Assembly (NCBI RefSeq): GCF_014851815.1
Contig: NZ_JACVAJ010000002.1
Coordinates: 186,001-250,000, forward strand
Length of the DNA: 64,000 nt
DNA from: Pseudoxanthomonas sp. PXM01
GTDB taxonomy: Bacteria > Pseudomonadota > Gammaproteobacteria > Xanthomonadales > Xanthomonadaceae
Reading direction: 5' to 3'
Both the position numbers and the translations under genes were made by a program. Shown here piece by piece: positions 60,094 to 64,000 of this stretch. Position 1 is the stretch's first letter; the number at the start of each line of letters is the position of its first letter. Below the pieces are notes generated by a model. The model searched no databases. It was given only the letters and a program-made list of their open reading frames with translations, and was not told the origin of the DNA.

Positions 60094-61481
60094 GCGACGG
60101 CTCCTGTGTTGGCGAGGGGGGCGGTGATCTCGCAGACCACGCCGGTGGGCAGGAAGTCCAGCGAGACGTGGCCACCCAGGTCATGGCGCAGGCCGCGTTC
60201 GATCATGCGCGAACCGAAGCCGCGCCGCGCCGGCGTGGCGACCGGCGGCCCGTCGCGTTCTTCCCAGCGCAGCACCAGGCAGTCGCGTCCATCGCGCGTC
60301 TCGCGCGTCCAGCGGATGTCGACATGGCCGTGCTCGCCCGACAGCGCGCCGTACTTCATCGCGTTGGTGCACAGCTCGTGCAGCGCCATGGTCAGCGCCA
60401 GCGCGCGCTGCGGTTCCAGTTCGATGGGAAAGCCCTGCAGGGTGAAGCGGTGGTTGTCGCCCTGCGTGCACGGCGCGATCGCGGTGCGCACGATCGCCTC
60501 CAGCGGCGCGTTCACCCATTGCTTCAGGGTCAGCATGTCGTGGGCTTGGCTCAACGCGTGCAGGCGCGCCTCGAAGCGGTCGTAGGCGGGCGACGCGTCG
60601 CCGTTGGTGCCCAGCGTCTGCAGGGCGATCGACTGCACGATGGCCAGCGTGTTCTTGACCCGGTGGTTGAGTTCGGCGAGCAGCAGGCGCTGGTGCTCTT
60701 CGTGGCGCTTGCGCTCGCTGATGTCGGTGGCCGCGCCGAACCATTCGGTGATCTGGCCGCCGATCGGGCGGATCGGCACCGCGCGCGAGGACACCCACGA
60801 CCAGCCGCCGTCGTCGTTGCGGACGCGGTGCTCGGCTTCGTAGGGCGTCTGGGTGGCGCGCGCATGGGCGATGGCGTCGCGGACCCGGTCGCGGTCGTCG
60901 GGGTGGATCAGCACGTCCAGCCAGTCCGGCGTCAGCGAGCCATGCCGGCCCAGCAGCAGGCTGCCGCCGACGATGTCCACTTCGCTCCAGTCCGCGTTGG
61001 TGCGGTAGACCAGGTCGGTGGTGGCGTCGACCATCGCCGCCAGCCGCTCCTCGCTGCGACGGCGCGCGTCTTCATGCTGCTTGCGGTCGGTGACGTCGCG
61101 GGTGGTGCCGGCGACGGCCTCGACCTGCCCGTCCGGCCCAATCACCGGCATCAGCAGGTAATCGTAGATGCGGCGCCCGTTGGTGCCGTTGAACGGCACG
61201 TCGCCGCGCACCGGCTGGCGGGTGGCGACGACCTGATCGATCTCGCGGTCGTGCAACGCCGCATGCCAGGGCTCGTAGCCGATCTCCAGGCAGTTCTTGC
61301 CGATCGCCTCGTCCCAGGTCATGCCCCACATGGCGAGCAGCGCGGCATTGGCGTAGGTAAAGCGGTGCTGCAGGTCCCACATGTAGACCAGGTCGGGCGT
61401 GACCTGCAGGAGGGTTTCGTACAGCCGGGCTCGCTGCTCCAACGGAGCCGCCGGTCCGGCTGCCATCAACGGATTGTCCAC
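60090..61481 (-). CDS. PAS-containing HWE-family histidine kinase
   Basis: This 463-residue cytoplasmic kinase has two PAS domains (about 20-135 and 145-265: LLQVTPDLVYMWD, WSWVSSRAVPIRPIGG). The HWE/HisKA_2 core follows: LLLAELNHRVKNTLAIVQSI with the phospho-His, and HELCTNAMKYGALSGEHG. WSEVDIVG and GYEP belong to the PAS parts. Many such kinases sense light or redox through a PAS ligand; no LOV cysteine motif is seen. The overlapping receiver gene is its likely partner. Confidence 0.92.
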   Translation of the reverse strand: MDNPLMAAGPAAPLEQRARLYETLLQVTPDLVYMWDLQHRFTYANAALLAMWGMTWDEAIGKNCLEIGYEPWHAALHDREIDQVVATRQPVRGDVPFNGTNGRRIYDYLLMPVIGPDGQVEAVAGTTRDVTDRKQHEDARRRSEERLAAMVDATTDLVYRTNADWSEVDIVGGSLLLGRHGSLTPDWLDVLIHPDDRDRVRDAIAHARATQTPYEAEHRVRNDDGGWSWVSSRAVPIRPIGGQITEWFGAATDISERKRHEEHQRLLLAELNHRVKNTLAIVQSIALQTLGTNGDASPAYDRFEARLHALSQAHDMLTLKQWVNAPLEAIVRTAIAPCTQGDNHRFTLQGFPIELEPQRALALTMALHELCTNAMKYGALSGEHGHVDIRWTRETRDGRDCLVLRWEERDGPPVATPARRGFGSRMIERGLRHDLGGHVSLDFLPTGVVCEITAPLANTGAVA

Positions 61482-61686
61482 GCGTGTCCTTGCCCACCTG
61501 CAACGCGTTCAGCTTATCGTCCGCGCGTGTTGGCAACCCGTGAAACCACGTGCGCCACATACCTGCGGTTAATCCTTCGCGAAACACAGCCTGCCGACGA
61601 CGATGACGATCGCGATGGATAAACCGATGCCGCGGTCGACACGCCGGCACCGTCGATTCGCGTGTCGATGCGCTCCGACGCTGCCC

Positions 61687-62052
61687 TCAGCGGGCCTCCG
61701 TCAGCAGTCCGTACGCCACCAGCCCCCCGAACAGGAGCAGCAGGCCCAGCGCGAACACACCGGTCCCGATCACGCCGCGTTGCCAGCCTTTCAGCGCATT
61801 CCAGCGATCGGACAGGTCGGCGAACGGCACGCCCGTGACCGATTGCACCAGACCCGCCAGCGCGAATCCGCCGGGCACCACCATCGCCAGCAGACCGAAC
61901 GGTCCGCCCGGCAACGCAAAGTCGGGGCTGGCGGCACGCTGCGCCGAATACCACGCGATGATGAAGCCGAACACGGTGCCCGATGCCGCGAACTGCAGGA
62001 AACCCCTGAAGCGGATGCTCACGATGCCGTCCTTGTCGTTCGATGATGTCAA
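61687..62052 (-). CDS. Small membrane protein
   Basis: This 121-residue protein has three hydrophobic segments (about 18-34, 49-68, 90-115). The loop PFADLSDRWNALKGWQRG links the last two. No family is recognised. The ATG overlaps the stop of the preceding exported-protein gene (ATGA), which supports the start and coupling. Confidence 0.75.
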   Translation of the reverse strand: MTSSNDKDGIVSIRFRGFLQFAASGTVFGFIIAWYSAQRAASPDFALPGGPFGLLAMVVPGGFALAGLVQSVTGVPFADLSDRWNALKGWQRGVIGTGVFALGLLLLFGGLVAYGLLTEAR

Positions 62053-62540
62053 CGCGCGTCCGGCGCCGGGACCGGCGGCGCGAAAAGACCCTTCTGGCTA
62101 TCCGCGAATGCGTAGCCGACCCTGCCGCCCTTCTGCGCAGCATGCACGCGCAGCACCAGCCAGTACCCGCCCAGCGACGCCGGCCCCTGCGTGGGAATCC
62201 TGAGGGTCGACGCCCCGGGGGACGCGGACTCGCCGGCCTTCAGCGTGGTCCTGTAGTCGATCGTGGACGAGCACGTCCCCAGGCTCCAGACCTCCACGGA
62301 TTTCTGGTACGCCAGGCACACGCTGTAGCCCACGATCCAGCGCCCGTCGGGCGAGTCGGCGTTGGCGGTCAGGGTGACGTCGTCGAGCGCGATGGTGATG
62401 TCGCGCGCGGACACGGCCAGCGTGCCGGCCGCGGTGGCGCCGACACCCCAGTCGTCGCTGTTCGGCGCGAACGCGACCGGCGTCGCGCCCGCACTCGCAC
62501 TCGCCTGCAGCAGGGCAACAAGGAACACGCTACTGATCAT
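62049..62540 (-). CDS. Exported hypothetical protein
   Basis: This 163-residue protein has a short signal peptide (about 1-18, ending ASAGA). A strand-rich body follows (ARDITIALDDVTLTANADS, GRWIVGYSVCLAYQKSVEVW, GGYWLVLRVHAAQKGGRVGY), with two cysteines that may pair. No family is recognised. GGAGAG precedes the ATG at 62540; an upstream in-frame start gives an unlikely N-terminus. It is followed without a gap by a small membrane protein gene. Confidence 0.72.
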   Translation of the reverse strand: MISSVFLVALLQASASAGATPVAFAPNSDDWGVGATAAGTLAVSARDITIALDDVTLTANADSPDGRWIVGYSVCLAYQKSVEVWSLGTCSSTIDYRTTLKAGESASPGASTLRIPTQGPASLGGYWLVLRVHAAQKGGRVGYAFADSQKGLFAPPVPAPDAR

Positions 62541-62634
62541 CTGCGCACTCTCCAGAAACCGGTGGGACGACAGGCACGAGGACGGAAGGAACGGCCACAC
62601 GCCGGATGACCCCGCACGCCGCACGAGCGACACG

Positions 62635-62910
62635 TCACCTGCGAACCCGCAAGGCGATCATGAGCACCATCAAGGACAGGCCGAGCGCCACCCACACCAG
62701 ACCGAAGACCAGGTTATACAGCGGCTGGCCGAAGAGTGTCAGCAGCGCTTGATCCAGGCCGCACGTGCGACCGCATGGCCCCGTCCCGTCGGGGCGCAGA
62801 AGCAGCATGACGGACCCGTAGCCCACCATCACGAGACCCAGGAAAACACCGAACGCGACAACGGCGCGCGGCGGTTGCTTTCGCATGGCCTTGGAGGATG
62901 TCTTCCGCAT
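62635..62910 (-). CDS. Small two-helix membrane protein
   Basis: This 91-residue protein has a basic N-terminus, two hydrophobic segments (about 16-37 and 63-86) and a CGRTCG motif in the loop, which may form a disulfide. The end is basic (RVRR). I use the ATG at 62910; an ATG at 62886 is also in frame. It begins five bases after the preceding gene's stop. No family is recognised. Confidence 0.68.
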   Translation of the reverse strand: MRKTSSKAMRKQPPRAVVAFGVFLGLVMVGYGSVMLLLRPDGTGPCGRTCGLDQALLTLFGQPLYNLVFGLVWVALGLSLMVLMIALRVRR

Positions 62911-62915
62911 GCCGT

Positions 62916-63317
62916 TCAGCGCGGGTCCGATCCGTGAAGCGGATCCGGCGTAAGGCGGTCGGGCGGCTCCCCACTCCGCTTCACCGAAATCACTGCGAAG
63001 AGGAACGACAGGCTGAGCCACAGGATGAGCAGCGACTCGCACACGCGTCCGATTTCATGCGTGTACCCCATGGCAGCAAGCACTGCCGCGGCGTTGCTGC
63101 CGTCTGTCCCCGCCGGGACCGGCGGAGGCGTGCCGAACAGGAACACGTCCAACCACGTCACGATGGATTCGCTCCAGACAGCCCATATCGCGATCGCGGC
63201 CATGCAGGCGACCAGCGCGCCACCCGCGTATCTGCCGGCGCGCCAGGCAAGCAACAGAAGGCCCGCGAGCGCCGCCAGCCATCCCGCGTTCTGGGCCATC
63301 GTCAGTGCCAGTTGCAT
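62916..63317 (-). CDS. Small four-helix membrane protein
   Basis: This 133-residue protein has about four hydrophobic segments (about 9-26, 33-48, 53-66, 92-112) and a polar C-terminal tail (RSGEPPDRLTPDPLHGSDPR). A loop with TPPPVPAGTDGS lies outside the helices. TAGGAG precedes the ATG at 63317. No family is recognised. It is the second in a run of four same-strand small genes. Confidence 0.72.
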   Translation of the reverse strand: MQLALTMAQNAGWLAALAGLLLLAWRAGRYAGGALVACMAAIAIWAVWSESIVTWLDVFLFGTPPPVPAGTDGSNAAAVLAAMGYTHEIGRVCESLLILWLSLSFLFAVISVKRSGEPPDRLTPDPLHGSDPR

Positions 63318-63349
63318 GCGACGCTCCTATCCGACCTGATGCCTGAGCC

Positions 63350-63628
63350 CTAGAACCGCCACGGCTGCGGATGCAGGAAGGGTTGCGCGATCATCAGCGC
63401 CCACAGCAGCAAGGCCGCGACGAGCGCCAGCTTCGCCGTAGGGCTCCGATAGGAGTCGGTGGCGGCCAGCAGCAGGAAGGACAGCGGCGCCAGCACATCC
63501 ATGGCCAGCTGCAGCGGGTGGCGAAGGTTGAGCGATATCGCCAGGTAGATCGGCACGAGTGCGATGCAGAAATACGCCCCCCGGGCGAGTGGCGATATGC
63601 GCGAGGAAGGCCGGGATTGCTGCGTCAT
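63350..63628 (-). CDS. Small three-helix membrane protein
   Basis: This 92-residue protein has three hydrophobic segments (about 18-34, 42-56, 66-82) linked by short polar turns (SDSYRSPTAK-like). I start at the ATG at 63628 behind GGAGCAGGGG; a further upstream ATG would add a poorly coded extension. No family is recognised. It is the most upstream of the small membrane genes that run toward 61.7 kb. Confidence 0.7.
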   Translation of the reverse strand: MTQQSRPSSRISPLARGAYFCIALVPIYLAISLNLRHPLQLAMDVLAPLSFLLLAATDSYRSPTAKLALVAALLLWALMIAQPFLHPQPWRF

Positions 63629-63731
63629 GCCCCTGCTCCATGTCCGTGTGGAAACGTTCGCGATGCGTCCGGGTACCCGCGTGACGTTCAAGGCGCCCCG
63701 TGATCCGATCATACCCGGCCCGCGGCCACCC

Positions 63732-63860
63732 GTAGGGCGGGCTCAAGCCCGCCGTCGCACGACGTCACCTCGCGTGGAAAGCGGCGAACATGGACTCCCG
63801 CGGGGTCCAATCCATCCAACGGCGCCTGCCGGCACGACGGCGGGCTTGAGCCCGCCCTAC
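63732..63860. repeat. Perfect 26-bp inverted pair (GGCGGGCTCAAGCCCGCC type)
   Basis: The arms at 63732-63757 and 63835-63860 are exact reverse complements over 26 bases. Each arm is itself a near-palindrome (GGCGGGCT-CA-AGCCCGCC). The 77 bases between have no gene. The element begins four bases after the stop of the right-edge gene (minus strand), the usual place for REP-type doublets. Confidence 0.88.
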
Positions 63861-63863
63861 GCG

Positions 63864-64000
63864 CTAGTCGATGTAGGCCTGCTCGGCAGAGACGACGCGT
63901 CCGTCCTTCGCCTTGACCATGCACAGGAATCGCGACAACGGCGGCATGCCCACGTACATGATGGCGAGCGTGTCGAAGCCGCCCGACGATGACCAGCGGG
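63864..64000 (-). CDS. C-terminal end of a gene cut by the right edge
   Basis: The minus strand is open from the window edge to a TAG at 63864-63866. It encodes at least 44 residues ending in KDGRVVSAEQAYID, preceded by GGFDTLAIMYVGMP and RFLCMVKAK. Codon use is like the neighbours. Too little is present to name it. The inverted-repeat element follows its stop directly. Confidence 0.5.
   Translation of the reverse strand, partial: RWSSSGGFDTLAIMYVGMPPLSRFLCMVKAKDGRVVSAEQAYID

Overview
The window is GC-rich, gene-dense bacterial chromosome, most likely from the Xanthomonadaceae (Pseudoxanthomonas, Stenotrophomonas or Lysobacter type). That placement rests on GC-biased codon use, on gene content (a bacterial angiotensin-converting-enzyme-like dipeptidase, a secreted lysyl-endopeptidase-like protease, minCDE, a tandem glycine riboswitch before gcvP, a FecI/FecR/TonB-receptor set) and on three kinds of short repeat arranged as inverted pairs. 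It is an inference from gene content, not a database match. No rRNA, tRNA, CRISPR array, prophage or insertion sequence was seen.

Layout. 1-5.1 kb: housekeeping genes (ABC-F ATPase cut by the left edge, a small hydrolase, a MOSC protein, an amidase, tesB, a DUF2007-like membrane protein) and an ECF sigma factor joined to a membrane domain. 5.1-10.6 kb: a seven-EF-hand protein, a PAP2-like membrane protein with the N-degron transferase bpt, a lipoprotein behind a large hairpin leader, an exported EEP nuclease/phosphatase, and purT. 10.7-13.6 kb: an SPFH-led operon with a ribbon-helix-helix protein and a perfect palindrome in its promoter. 13.6-18.2 kb: a VanY-like peptidase, an FAD oxidoreductase, a base-excision glycosylase, a DUF423 protein and an SRPBCC protein. 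18.5-20.4 kb: a DesK-like two-component system.

20.5-23.6 kb: a GNAT gene overlapping minC, then minD (TTG start) and minE, and a small HEXXH protein. 23.7-28.5 kb: exported peptidases and a YdjM-like protein. 28.5-33.1 kb: a Bcr/CflA efflux pump, the glycine riboswitch and gcvP. 33.2-39.4 kb: a DUF11 surface protein, a CPA2 antiporter, a divergent LysR/SDR pair, a VOC protein and a hemerythrin. 39.5-46.9 kb: two tandem degenerate type II dehydroquinase-like genes, the first followed closely by the second, which carries a heptanucleotide repeat; then sigma factor, FecR, TonB receptor and an exported PHP phosphoesterase, which read as one cell-surface signalling and uptake unit.

47.2-54.6 kb: small unknowns, a stress-type flavin protein, a glycine-zipper protein, a CHASE2/SH3-like/M48 operon with a 131 bp gene overlap, and an MHYT-GGDEF-EAL protein. 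54.8-55.5 kb: a MazE/AbrB antitoxin with a Doc toxin behind a palindromic operator; nearly the same site recurs before the CHASE2 operon. 55.5-61.5 kb: a frameshifted thioredoxin, a host-attachment-family protein, stress-type small proteins and two signalling kinases. 61.7-64 kb: a run of small membrane proteins of unknown function, an inverted-repeat element and a gene end cut by the right edge.
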